A stretch of DNA of 64,000 nt from Pectobacterium aquaticum (GTDB lineage: Bacteria > Pseudomonadota > Gammaproteobacteria > Enterobacterales > Enterobacteriaceae), in the NCBI RefSeq assembly GCF_003382565.3, contig NZ_CP086253.1:496001-560000 (forward strand). The letters are read 5' to 3'. Positions 1 through 8,693 of this stretch are shown here, piece by piece (the stretch's first letter is position 1; the number at the start of each line of letters is the position of its first letter). The notes under the pieces are model-generated. The model saw only the letters and a program-made list of their open reading frames with translations. It ran no database searches and was not told where the DNA came from. Made by a program: the position numbers and the translations under genes.

Positions 1-387
1 GGCAAGATATTCAGCCTATCACAATACCTGACTCCATCTTGTCTGGATTTTCTGAATGCAGACGCGAAAAAGCGCTCCCTTGGTAACGAGCTCCTGGATC
101 GTGTTCGCGTGGTTTACGAGATCCCCGGACGTGGATATAGCGCGGAGAGCGTGGATATTATCAGCAGGGACAACTGGGTTGTCCGTCTGGATTTGGTTAC
201 CGATGAGTATTATCACACCGAGCCCGTCAAACGCGTATTGGTACGTTACCCGCTAAAAGTTGTCCGTTGGGATGGGGATGCAGAGCGTAACCCGTTTGGT
301 CTGGCACTGGATTGTTATGACGGTATGCCGCAGCGTCTGGAAATTTCGCATCAGCCTCAGTCTGAGAAAAAGGGGGTTATACGATGA
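1..387 (+). CDS. ICE conjugation protein, PFL_4703-like (3' part only)
   Basis: The reading frame is open from the first base, so only the last 128 residues are present. The position directly before a TraK-like and a TraB-like gene, and the C-terminal sequence around 'LVRYPLKVVRWDGDAERNP', fit the PFL_4703 family of the type G mating-pair apparatus. That family is a small inner-membrane-anchored transfer protein by analogy with VirB8/TraE-like components. It overlaps the next gene by 4 bases, indicating translational coupling in one operon. The N-terminal membrane segment lies outside the window, so the localisation is inferred from the family only. Confidence 0.75.
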   Translation, partial: GKIFSLSQYLTPSCLDFLNADAKKRSLGNELLDRVRVVYEIPGRGYSAESVDIISRDNWVVRLDLVTDEYYHTEPVKRVLVRYPLKVVRWDGDAERNPFGLALDCYDGMPQRLEISHQPQSEKKGVIR

Positions 388-1295
388 GAGCACGATTACT
401 TTTTCAGAGCGGTTTATTGGGATTGTTCATTACAGCGTCATTGCACGCTGCCGCTGATGAATTAATTAAATGGGAACGCATCCCCCTGCAGATCCCACTA
501 AAGGTGGGGCAAGAACGCGTTATTTTTGCGGATAAAAACGTTCGTGTCGGTTTCCCGCCGGCACTGAATGACAAGTTACGCGTTCAATCGACAGGTGGGG
601 CTGTTTATCTCAAAGCGGACAGTGCATTTCCTCAAACGCGGTTGCAGTTACAGGATTTAGAAAGCGGCGAGATTATTCTGCTCGATGTGACTGCGTCACC
701 GAGTGGCCCAACAGAGCCTGTTCGTCTGGTGTATAGCGGTGATGTCACTACGGTAGATAACAGCGATCGTCCTGCTAAGGTATCCGGGCGTAGTGATTCA
801 TCTTCCACTACCGGAGCGAAGCCTGACACGAAAGAGCCGAAAGCGCCTCGCTATAACGCCCCCTTACCTGTCGTTCTGACTCGTTTTGCTGCGCAAACAC
901 TCTACGGGCCATTGCGTGCGGTAGAGCCTGTGAGCGGTATTCATCCCGTTAACCCTCGTCTATCTGGGAAGATCACGACCTTATATCCCTCTGAACCGTT
1001 GGATATAACCACGCTGTCAGCCTGGGGAGTTGGGGCGCGCTCCGTTGTGGCGTTACGTGTTCGCAATACGTCCAGCCGAAAGATTGTCCTCGATCCCCGG
1101 GTTCTTCAGGGACAGTTTGTTTCTGCCACGTTCCAGCATCGTTGGGTAGGGCCAATAGGTACACCAGAAGACACGACAACATTATACCTGATCACCGATA
1201 GCCGTCCGGAACTGGCATTTGTCGCAGAGCCGGTCGCCAAAATGCCGCCAACATCAGGTAAGGCCAGTAAGAAGGATCGTGTTCATGCAAATTAA
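384..1295 (+). CDS. ICE conjugation protein, PFL_4704-like (TraK/VirB9-like)
   Basis: A 303-residue protein with a clear signal peptide (hydrophobic residues 8-22, cleavage probably after an AHA/AAA-like region), followed by beta-rich sequence. The family (PFL_4704, TIGR03749-type) is a periplasmic/outer-membrane core component of type G conjugation machines, comparable to TraK/VirB9. It lies between the PFL_4703-like and PFL_4705-like genes as in SPI-7 and PFGI-1 elements. It overlaps the upstream gene by 4 bases and the downstream gene by 11 bases. A Ser/Thr/Lys-rich linker near residues 130-155 separates two halves. Family assignment is by recognition and order, not by search. Confidence 0.8.
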   Translation: MRARLLFQSGLLGLFITASLHAAADELIKWERIPLQIPLKVGQERVIFADKNVRVGFPPALNDKLRVQSTGGAVYLKADSAFPQTRLQLQDLESGEIILLDVTASPSGPTEPVRLVYSGDVTTVDNSDRPAKVSGRSDSSSTTGAKPDTKEPKAPRYNAPLPVVLTRFAAQTLYGPLRAVEPVSGIHPVNPRLSGKITTLYPSEPLDITTLSAWGVGARSVVALRVRNTSSRKIVLDPRVLQGQFVSATFQHRWVGPIGTPEDTTTLYLITDSRPELAFVAEPVAKMPPTSGKASKKDRVHAN

Positions 1296-2826
1296 GTCCA
1301 ATACGTTGGTCAAAGTGATTGTGCCATCGGTGCTGGCCATCGGTGCATTGATTGGCGTAAAGAGTTGCCAATCAGATTCAACCCAGACACAGAATGCCGC
1401 TGATACAGCAACGACAACACTGGGGTTGTCTCCGGATGAACTCAAAGCGTTGGGCGTCGCGGGTGATACTCCCCAGGATACGTTACGCACGTTGGTCGGC
1501 TCGTTAAATCAGGTGCGCAGTGATTTAGGCAAGCTCAGTCAACAAAATGAGGACCTAAAAAAACAAAATGAGGTACTGACCCGCCGTAGTACCGATGTGT
1601 CAGGGCAAGTGAATGAAGCTGTTTCTGGCGTGCAGCAGTCCTACGATACGCAGCAAAAACGCTTACAGGATGAACAGTTACGGCTACAGAATAAAATTCA
1701 GGAACTGACCGATAAACTGGCTAATACGATGAGTAATCCCGGTGGCCATATTAGTGGAGGGAGTAACTATCAGGACGCCTCTGGGCACGGTGATATTCCT
1801 CTGGGGTTAGGGCTGGACGGCATGGGAAGTGGTACCAGTGGCACCTCGTCGCAAGGCGCAGATGGGCTGATATGGGTACAGCCAAAAGATCAGAAACCCA
1901 CTGACCCTAATAAGGTCTCCAGTTCTGGTATGCCTGCATTGCCTCAGTTTCCTACCTCATTTCTTAATGGCAATGAGTTAACGCGTCAGAAAGCGGCGTA
2001 TGAGCAGCAAGTGAAAGGGTACTCGAACGAAAAAAATGAGGTTACAGCAGAGCCAGTTTACACCTTACCTGAGAATTCTACCCTGATCGGCAGTCGGGCA
2101 ATGACGGCGCTGTTAGGGCGTGTCCCGATTAATGGCACAGTGACTGATCCCTACCCATTCAAGGTACTCATTGGTAAAGACAACCTAACCGCAAATGGTA
2201 TCGATTTGCCCGATGTAGAGGGGGCGATCGTGTCGGGTACTGCCAGTGGTGACTGGACGTTGTCGTGCGTTCGTGGCCAGGTCAATAGTATTACGTTTGT
2301 GTTTGCCGATGGCACCGTTCGTACATTGCCGCGAGCTGACGCTAATGGCAACAGTAATAGCAATAATGGCGGTAGCAACCAAGGGGAGAGTAGTACCAGC
2401 GGTGGTATTGGCTGGATTTCTGATGAAGCGGGGATCCCCTGTATCGGCGGGGAACGCAAATCTAACGCATCTACCTATCTGCCCACCATTTTTGCTTTGT
2501 CTGCTGGCTCTGGTGCTGCCAGTGCGCTGAGTCAAAACCAGCAGACGACGCAAACAAATGGCTATGGTGGGATGACCTCCTCACTCACGGGGGACGCGGG
2601 CCAGGCGGTTCTTGGTAAAGCGCTGGCCGGTGGTCTGAATGAGACGACTGACTGGGTGAAACAGCGCTACGGCCAGACATTTGATGCGATTTATGTCCCG
2701 CCAGGTATGCGATTAGCTGTGCATATTACGAGACAACTGGCGATTGATTATGAAGACAAGGGCCGCAAAGTTCGATACGACTTCTCGTTACCGGCTGATG
2801 GTAGTAACCAACGTGGTTTGGATTGA
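1285..2826 (+). CDS. ICE conjugation protein, PFL_4705-like (TraB/VirB10-like)
   Basis: A 513-residue protein starting at the ATG at 1285, which has an AAGGA ribosome-binding site nine bases upstream; an upstream in-frame start at 1219 lacks this. It has one N-terminal membrane segment (about residues 9-25), a Gln/Lys-rich coiled coil (about 65-155), a Gly/Ser-rich linker, then a VirB10/TraB-like C-terminal core with the 'GSRAMTALLGRVPI' stretch. VirB10-like proteins span both membranes and connect the coupling ATPases to the outer-membrane core. It belongs to the same operon as its neighbours. A Gly/Asn/Ser-rich insert near residues 350-375 looks like a flexible loop. Confidence 0.82.
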   Translation: MQIKSNTLVKVIVPSVLAIGALIGVKSCQSDSTQTQNAADTATTTLGLSPDELKALGVAGDTPQDTLRTLVGSLNQVRSDLGKLSQQNEDLKKQNEVLTRRSTDVSGQVNEAVSGVQQSYDTQQKRLQDEQLRLQNKIQELTDKLANTMSNPGGHISGGSNYQDASGHGDIPLGLGLDGMGSGTSGTSSQGADGLIWVQPKDQKPTDPNKVSSSGMPALPQFPTSFLNGNELTRQKAAYEQQVKGYSNEKNEVTAEPVYTLPENSTLIGSRAMTALLGRVPINGTVTDPYPFKVLIGKDNLTANGIDLPDVEGAIVSGTASGDWTLSCVRGQVNSITFVFADGTVRTLPRADANGNSNSNNGGSNQGESSTSGGIGWISDEAGIPCIGGERKSNASTYLPTIFALSAGSGAASALSQNQQTTQTNGYGGMTSSLTGDAGQAVLGKALAGGLNETTDWVKQRYGQTFDAIYVPPGMRLAVHITRQLAIDYEDKGRKVRYDFSLPADGSNQRGLD

Positions 2827-2835
2827 GGAGGCGAG

Positions 2836-3279
2836 ATGGAAACCATTCACGCCTGCTGGGAAAACATCTGGATCTTTAGTACGGCATCCGCAACCGATCA
2901 GCTACGGATTGATATTCACTATTGTCAGTCCGATTCTGAATTATTAGCCAAGAGTCTGTCTGAATCAGCGCAAGCATCGCTTTACTGGGTTAATGACGCA
3001 CTATTTCTTGATGTTGGTAGCCATTGTATTCCGGTGCTGGAAGGCTGCTTTTTTGTCAGACAACTACCGCCCGCATCACTCAAACGCTTTGAACTGGCCT
3101 GTTTTCTGGAAAAACAGACCGATCCTTTCCTGATGGCCATCGAACAGGGCCATCTTAATGACTGGCACATCGTACGGATGACGGTTGCCGAATTATCCCG
3201 TCACCCGATGTGTCGGTCATTTTCGCTCATTGCCGGTCATTTTCATTTATTCCGACGTTCTGGAGAAACACATGCCTAA
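2836..3279 (+). CDS. hypothetical protein within ICE transfer operon
   Basis: A 147-residue protein with a good ribosome-binding site (GAGGAGG just upstream) nine bases after the TraB-like stop, ending inside the next lipoprotein gene (8-base overlap). It has no signal peptide or obvious membrane segment and is rich in Cys, His and Phe. I do not recognise the family. Tight packing between two conserved transfer genes shows co-translation with the mating machine, but this could be an element-specific insertion in the operon and not a core component. Confidence 0.6.
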   Translation: METIHACWENIWIFSTASATDQLRIDIHYCQSDSELLAKSLSESAQASLYWVNDALFLDVGSHCIPVLEGCFFVRQLPPASLKRFELACFLEKQTDPFLMAIEQGHLNDWHIVRMTVAELSRHPMCRSFSLIAGHFHLFRRSGETHA

Positions 3280-3682
3280 ATGCCAGATTATGGCCACACT
3301 GCTTGTTATGGTGTTATTGAGCGGGTGCTCGACCTCAAAAGAAGAAATGCTGCCAGCTGGTGAGCACACCATGCTGGAATTATGGAATGGTGCAGATGGA
3401 GAGGGAACAACTCGACGTTCAGCGCAGGCCAGAGATGCATTACGCCGACCGCTGAGTGCAGCTGAGCTTCAAACGTCGTTACATGACGATCGGAGTTACA
3501 GCCGAACTCAGGAGAGCGAAATCAGTCAACAGTTTCCCCGCCTGCCGAACCCAGACATGGTGATATATATTTTCCCTCATTTGACTGAGGGCAGTACACC
3601 CGTTCCCGGATACAGCACGGTATTTCCGTTCTATAGCCAGACCCAGTATGCGATGCCGGGTGAACGCGTGGAGGCGCTGTAA
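3272..3682 (+). CDS. ICE lipoprotein (TraV-like position, PFL family)
   Basis: A 136-residue protein starting at the ATG at 3272 after a TGGAGA ribosome-binding site. An upstream in-frame start at 3185 would bury the signal peptide. Residues 1-18 form a type II signal peptide with lipobox LLSGC, so the mature protein should be an outer-membrane lipoprotein. ICEs of this class encode such a lipoprotein immediately before the TraC-type ATPase; it corresponds functionally to TraV/VirB7 in the outer-membrane core complex. The C-terminal part contains a conserved-looking 'DMVIYIFPHLT' stretch. It overlaps the ATPase gene by one base. Confidence 0.8.
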   Translation: MPKCQIMATLLVMVLLSGCSTSKEEMLPAGEHTMLELWNGADGEGTTRRSAQARDALRRPLSAAELQTSLHDDRSYSRTQESEISQQFPRLPNPDMVIYIFPHLTEGSTPVPGYSTVFPFYSQTQYAMPGERVEAL

Positions 3683-6537
3683 TGTTCTCACTATTTAATA
3701 AAAATCGCCTATCCCGCTCTCGTGAAACGCGTGTACCTGATGACGCGATCGGCAGTCTTGCTGAAGGTATTTCAATTCAGGTTGCCGGACGAGCATCACT
3801 GCAACGTCCCGGGAATATGACGATTCAGGATGAGGTCAGGCTGAACCATGCTAATCCCTCAATCATCGATTACCTGCCGTGGGCAGAGTTCTTAGACAGT
3901 GATAAATGCCTGTTGTTGGATGATGGCATTTCTGTCGGAGCGGTATATGAAGTCTCTCCCGTTGCGACAGAAGGACGTACGGAAGAGCGCCTGGAACAAA
4001 TCCGCGATACGGTCGAGGATGCGATACAGGACAGCTTTGAAGAACTGGATGAAAACCCCTGGGTTGTGCAGTTCTTTTGTCAGGATGAGAACAATGTCGA
4101 TGCTTATGTCGATCGCCTGAGGGGCTATGTCAAACCCCATGCGCAGGGCACACCGTTCTCGGAAGCCTGGCTGAAAGAGACCGAGCGACATTTACGGGGG
4201 ATTGCCCGTTCTGAAGGACTGTTTACTGACACCAAAATTACTGGCCAGCCCTGGCGCGGTCAGCAGCGTCGTACGCGCATGGTGATATACCGCTGGATTG
4301 GTAAAAACAACCGAGACCCGATGCCGCCGATCGCGATGCTCAACCAGGTATGTGAACGTGTGACCAGTGCATTGTCTGGCGCTGGGGTAATGTGTGTGCG
4401 ACAGAATGGCCATCAGGTACATGGCTGGTTGCTGCGTCATTTTAATCCGTCGCCGGAATGGGTGGATAAAGACACGTTATATCGTCAGGCAGCCTATTTT
4501 GACCGACGCGATACCCCTGATGGCACCATGCCGGTACTCAATGATTTTACGGAGACGCTGTGGTTCAATCCGCCACGTTCGGACGTGGAGAACGGCGTAT
4601 GGTGGTTTGATAATCAGGCGCATTGTGCGTTGCCGGTCGAGAAATTACGGCGCCCGCCAAAACCCGGAGCGATTACAGGGGAAATGCTCCGGGGAGAAAA
4701 GATCAATGCGTTAATGGATCTCTTTCCGGAAGGTACCACCCTGTGTATGACCATAGTGGTACAACCGCAAGATAAGCTGGAAGCGGACTTTACCCGGCTA
4801 TCGAAGAACGCAGTAGGTGAGAACACCGAGTCTGGACGTGTTCGCCAAGATGTTAAAACCGTCAAAGAGTACCTGGGAAATCGGCATAAGCTTTACCGTG
4901 CCGGGCTAACATTTTTGCTGCGTGCTGATGATGTGGAAACGCTCAATCATAAACGCGTAGAGCTGACGACGGTGTTACTCGGTGCAGGTTTACAACCTGT
5001 GCGGCCGGAGTATGACGTTGCACCACTTAACAGCTATCTGCGTGCACTCCCTATGTCCTTCAACCCGGAAACCGATAAGAAACACTGGTATACCCGGCTA
5101 ACGTGGGTACAGCATCTGGCTGGGTTATTACCTGTAACGGGTCGTGAAACGGGTACGGGGAATCCCGGGATCAGCTTTTTCAATCGCGGGGGAGACGTAT
5201 TTTCATTCGACCCGTTGAATAAAAGTGATCGCAGCCAAAATGCACATAAATTGATATTTGGACCGACCGGCGCCGGCAAGTCGGCAACGATGTGCGCGAT
5301 GTTATCGCAGGTGATGGCCATACACCGCCCCCGACTGTTCATTGCTGAAGCCGGCAACTCATTTGGGCTGTTGGCCGATTATTTTGAAAGCCTGGGCCTG
5401 ACGGTGAATAAGGTCAGCATCAAACCGAGTAATGGGTTGAGTCTTCCGCTGTTTGGTGACGCTTATCAGTTGTTGAACAGTGATGTTCCTCTGGCCATTG
5501 ATGCAGATGCACTGCCTGAACTGGATGCTGACACAGAGGAGCAGGGTGACGATCAGGGGGATAAGAAAGAGAAACGGGACATTTTGGGGGAAATGGAGAT
5601 TTCAGCCCGCATGATGATCACCGGTGGTGATGCGAAGGAAGAAGCCGAGCTTAAACGAGCCGATCGCGCAATGATCCGTGAAGCACTGGTGATGGCCGCG
5701 AAAGTTTCGTATGCCGCTTCTAAACAGATGCTTCCGTCCGATCTGCAACGCGCACTACTTGATATTTCCATGGATACTGAGCGCAATGAGCAGCGTCGTA
5801 CTAAAGCCGCTGAGATGGCTGAATCGCTAAGTATTTTCACACAAGAAGGGAGTTTTGAAGCAGAACTGTTTAACCGTGAAGGGCAGCTCTGGCCAGAAGC
5901 TGACGTCACGCTGATTGATCTGGGGTATTTTGCGCGTGAAGGGTATGAAGCGCAGATGGCATTAACCATGGTGTCACTGACGAACACCATCAACAACATT
6001 GCCGAGCGTGATCAGTACAAGAAAAGGGATATCGTTTTCGCTGTTGATGAGGCGCACATTGCAACGGTTAATCCGCTGTTGGCGCCCTATATGACAAAGA
6101 TCGTCAAAATGTGGCGAAAATTGGGGGCCTGGCTCTGGCTGGCAACGCAGAACCTGGAGGATTTTCCAGATGCAGCCGGCAAAATGCTTAACATGGCTGA
6201 ATGGTGGCTATGCCTGGTGATGCCAAAGAAAGAAGTCGATGATATCAGCCGTTTCAAATCCCTGACGGATGAACAGAAATCGGTGCTGATGTCAGCCAGT
6301 AAACTGGATAAATGCTACACCGAGGGGGTCGTATTATCGAAGAACGTCCAGGCGTTGTTCCGTGCCGTTCCCCCCAGTTTGTACCTGGCGCTCGGTATGA
6401 CAGAAAAAGAAGAAAAAGTGGAACGACGTCGTCTGATGAATGAATTCCATTGTTCGGAGCTGGAAGCGGCAATGCGGGTCGCCAAAGCATTAGATAAAGC
6501 CCGTGGTTTGGTTGAGCAGGAGAAAGCTGCAGCATGA
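3682..6537 (+). CDS. conjugative transfer ATPase, PFL_4706-like (TraC/VirB4)
   Basis: A 951-residue cytoplasmic ATPase that powers assembly of the transfer apparatus. Walker A (GPTGAGKS) lies near residue 527 and Walker B (IVFAVDEAH) near residue 785, followed by a 'WLATQN' sensor-like stretch. Length and order fit the TraC_PFL_4706 family of type G mating-pair systems. An acidic/Lys-rich insert near residues 610-640 separates parts of the ATPase core. The start codon overlaps the lipoprotein stop, and the stop overlaps the next start, so translation is coupled. All key nucleotide-binding residues are present, so the gene looks functional. Confidence 0.9.
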   Translation: MFSLFNKNRLSRSRETRVPDDAIGSLAEGISIQVAGRASLQRPGNMTIQDEVRLNHANPSIIDYLPWAEFLDSDKCLLLDDGISVGAVYEVSPVATEGRTEERLEQIRDTVEDAIQDSFEELDENPWVVQFFCQDENNVDAYVDRLRGYVKPHAQGTPFSEAWLKETERHLRGIARSEGLFTDTKITGQPWRGQQRRTRMVIYRWIGKNNRDPMPPIAMLNQVCERVTSALSGAGVMCVRQNGHQVHGWLLRHFNPSPEWVDKDTLYRQAAYFDRRDTPDGTMPVLNDFTETLWFNPPRSDVENGVWWFDNQAHCALPVEKLRRPPKPGAITGEMLRGEKINALMDLFPEGTTLCMTIVVQPQDKLEADFTRLSKNAVGENTESGRVRQDVKTVKEYLGNRHKLYRAGLTFLLRADDVETLNHKRVELTTVLLGAGLQPVRPEYDVAPLNSYLRALPMSFNPETDKKHWYTRLTWVQHLAGLLPVTGRETGTGNPGISFFNRGGDVFSFDPLNKSDRSQNAHKLIFGPTGAGKSATMCAMLSQVMAIHRPRLFIAEAGNSFGLLADYFESLGLTVNKVSIKPSNGLSLPLFGDAYQLLNSDVPLAIDADALPELDADTEEQGDDQGDKKEKRDILGEMEISARMMITGGDAKEEAELKRADRAMIREALVMAAKVSYAASKQMLPSDLQRALLDISMDTERNEQRRTKAAEMAESLSIFTQEGSFEAELFNREGQLWPEADVTLIDLGYFAREGYEAQMALTMVSLTNTINNIAERDQYKKRDIVFAVDEAHIATVNPLLAPYMTKIVKMWRKLGAWLWLATQNLEDFPDAAGKMLNMAEWWLCLVMPKKEVDDISRFKSLTDEQKSVLMSASKLDKCYTEGVVLSKNVQALFRAVPPSLYLALGMTEKEEKVERRRLMNEFHCSELEAAMRVAKALDKARGLVEQEKAAA

Positions 6538-6929
6538 TGACATTGAAATACCCTACGCCGACGATCCAAACGGAGAGTGGCCATTTTCCCATGCTTTTTA
6601 GTCTGAAACCGCAAGGCGAGGCGGGGATTTCCCTGAAAAACGATAGCGAACTGCAACAGCTACGTGATGCTATTCGTCAGCGTTTACCTATGCAGTGCAA
6701 TGTAACGTGCCATCCTCACCGAGTCGGTACACGAGGTGCGGTAGCGCTGCATTTTGATGGCGGACACGGTATCGGCCCCTGTGTTGATATCCTGATCTCT
6801 GTTGCCGGCACAACGAGTTGGCCAGAGATTGATGATTACGATCATCCCCGCTGGTACATTTCTGTTCCGGATGCTGTGGATGTGGTTTACCTGGTATTGT
6901 ATCTGAAAGAAGTTGCGACTAGTGCATAG
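6534..6929 (+). CDS. hypothetical protein after TraC ATPase
   Basis: A 131-residue soluble protein overlapping the ATPase stop by four bases. It has no signal peptide, membrane segment or recognised motif; the centre contains several Cys/His residues ('CNVTCHPH') and a Gly-rich 'FDGGHGIGPC' stretch. It is the last gene of the first transfer block, ahead of a terminator at 7003. Its role is unknown. Position suggests co-expression with the mating machine, though the gene may be an element-specific addition. Confidence 0.6.
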   Translation: MMTLKYPTPTIQTESGHFPMLFSLKPQGEAGISLKNDSELQQLRDAIRQRLPMQCNVTCHPHRVGTRGAVALHFDGGHGIGPCVDILISVAGTTSWPEIDDYDHPRWYISVPDAVDVVYLVLYLKEVATSA

Positions 6930-7002
6930 AAAATTGATGCTGTTGCGACAACTCAGTGATTAAAATCTCGACTGCATCGAGAATAGTGAATACAGACGAA
7001 CA

Positions 7003-7031
7003 GAGCCTCAGGTTCGCTGGGGCTCTTGTTA
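7003..7031. terminator. bidirectional terminator-like hairpin
   Basis: A nine-pair stem (GAGCCTCAG with CTGGGGCTC, one G-T pair) and a five-base loop, followed by a short T-rich stretch. It lies between the converging transfer block (plus) and the HEPN gene (minus), so it could end both transcripts. Confidence 0.6.
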
Positions 7032-7041
7032 TGAACAATAC

Positions 7042-8133
7042 TCAGTCATCGTCATCAGGCCATGTTTCTGGATGCCCTTCACAAAAGCTGCAGCCAGTCA
7101 TTACGCTGAATTCATTTACATCTGTGCTGTGATAACCGCAGCACTCACACTGGCCAATAGATTCAAAAAGGCTAAAGCAGTATGTGCAGAAATACCCTTT
7201 TCCAAGTTCACAAACAGAATGTTCGGTATCACATTCGGAGCAACCAGCCGGAGTGGGTGCGCAATCGTACTCGTCCTGCGAGTAACTGCTTGTATCAAGA
7301 AGGTCATAACGGGAAACAGAATACTGGCATTTGGTGCATTCAAAATCCGTTTCATCCCAAGGTTTCAGCGTTTGCGGTTTATTGCACTCTGGGCATGAAA
7401 ACTCGACCAACCCATCTTGCAGAGAATTACACACTAGACATGACGATGTTTTGATGGAGTAACCATTTATTTCAAACACCTCTTTTTCCAGCGCGGCTGA
7501 TTTGCTGCACCGATAACAATCGGTAACTTTACCGCCTTTTTTTTGGTGCTTCTTAATTTCTGGTTTGACCTGCGTGAATTTAATATCGGCATAGTAGGTG
7601 TTTTTTATAAGAAGACGCGTTTCTTGCCCTGTGAGGTAATGTCCTAGCGCACCTTCAAAAATTGACTTCCAGTCTTCTCGCATCAGTCGATTCAATGCAA
7701 ACCAAGCGTCAGCCTGCTCAACAAGAAGTTGCGTTTTTTCTTCATCGGTAAAGGCACTGTGATAAAAATGGACTACTCGGTTGCGGTGCTGACGGATTTT
7801 GTCAAAGGCTTTAAGAGTGGCTGACGGAAGAGGCTTCTCCAATACATCGTTCAGCCGCTCACAGGCCTCCGCAAAGGTGATTGATTGAAAATCACCGCTA
7901 CGGTATTTCGCGCGAATAATTTTCCTTCCGCTGCATACCAGCGACCAGTGTTCATGAGCAAGCGGCACTTTAAGCAGCAACTCGACGGCAGTCCAGAAAC
8001 TGACGATGGAATGGGTGGGAGAAGTGGAAAACTCATCCTGTGCCTTTTGTAAGAAGTCCATGCCGTTATCCAGTAGTCCACGTACCTCAGGGGAAAGTTC
8101 GAGACTGCCAGCCCTCAGTCTTTGAATGTTCAT
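7042..8133 (-). CDS. HEPN-domain protein with C-terminal zinc ribbons
   Basis: A 363-residue protein running against the transfer genes. The N-terminal half is helical and holds an R-x4-H motif (RNRVVH, near residue 116), the signature of HEPN ribonuclease folds. From about residue 205 there are repeated CxxC pairs (CYRC, CLVC, CPEC, CTKC, CSEC, CTYC, CECC, CSFC), giving about four zinc-ribbon-like units, and the tail is acidic. HEPN proteins often act as RNases in toxin-antitoxin and phage-defence systems. It occupies the gap between the ATPase block and the PFL_4709-like gene, which are normally close together, so it is inserted cargo. Function in this element is inference. Confidence 0.65.
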   Translation of the reverse strand: MNIQRLRAGSLELSPEVRGLLDNGMDFLQKAQDEFSTSPTHSIVSFWTAVELLLKVPLAHEHWSLVCSGRKIIRAKYRSGDFQSITFAEACERLNDVLEKPLPSATLKAFDKIRQHRNRVVHFYHSAFTDEEKTQLLVEQADAWFALNRLMREDWKSIFEGALGHYLTGQETRLLIKNTYYADIKFTQVKPEIKKHQKKGGKVTDCYRCSKSAALEKEVFEINGYSIKTSSCLVCNSLQDGLVEFSCPECNKPQTLKPWDETDFECTKCQYSVSRYDLLDTSSYSQDEYDCAPTPAGCSECDTEHSVCELGKGYFCTYCFSLFESIGQCECCGYHSTDVNEFSVMTGCSFCEGHPETWPDDDD

Positions 8134-8291
8134 ATGCCTCCGGTTGGTGAAAGATTACGGAAAGTGGACTTATTTATATATCGGTTATTGTAGCCCGTAA
8201 ATTTTCATTTATTCGAAAAGAGTTTACCGCTGTTTATCTCCCCCACCTGCTGCAACCTGAAGGGTATTTATTAACCTAAAGGAGTACGGTG

Positions 8292-8693
8292 ATGAACAGC
8301 AAAACCTATGCTTTTCTTCTCCTGTTTTTACCTGCCCCATTATTGGCCAACCCCGTTGTCTATACCGACCAGCAACATCTTCCCAGCAATCTGACACCAG
8401 AAACGCAAATAGTCTGGCTGGATGCGCCGGAGCGACTGCAGCGTGCAGTTTTTGGCGAGTTTTCAGCCTCGATGGAGCAAGCGACAGGGCAGGCTCAGGC
8501 TGTCATGCGTTCTCCACAGTGGCAACAGCATGAGAATGACCTGCAAACGGCCTATCGTGGTGTGGTGCATGCATGGGAAATTGGCGTGCGCAAATATCCT
8601 GCTGTTGTTTTTGACGATCGCGACGTGGTGTACGGCACAGCTGATGTTGCCAAAGCGCTTGCATATAAAATGCAGGAAGGGGGACGACCATGA
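8292..8693 (+). CDS. ICE conjugation protein, PFL_4709-like (TrbC/TraW-like)
   Basis: A 133-residue periplasmic protein with a signal peptide (residues 1-19, LLANP cleavage region). The ATG at 8292 has a GGAG ribosome-binding site eight bases upstream; a GTG three bases earlier is less likely. The sequence around 'VRKYPAVVFDDRDVVYG' fits the PFL_4709 (TIGR03757-type) family with a thioredoxin-like TrbC fold. It restarts the transfer gene block after the inserted HEPN gene and overlaps the TraU-like gene by four bases. A promoter must lie in the 150-base AT-rich gap before it, but I could not pick one with confidence. Confidence 0.8.
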   Translation: MNSKTYAFLLLFLPAPLLANPVVYTDQQHLPSNLTPETQIVWLDAPERLQRAVFGEFSASMEQATGQAQAVMRSPQWQQHENDLQTAYRGVVHAWEIGVRKYPAVVFDDRDVVYGTADVAKALAYKMQEGGRP

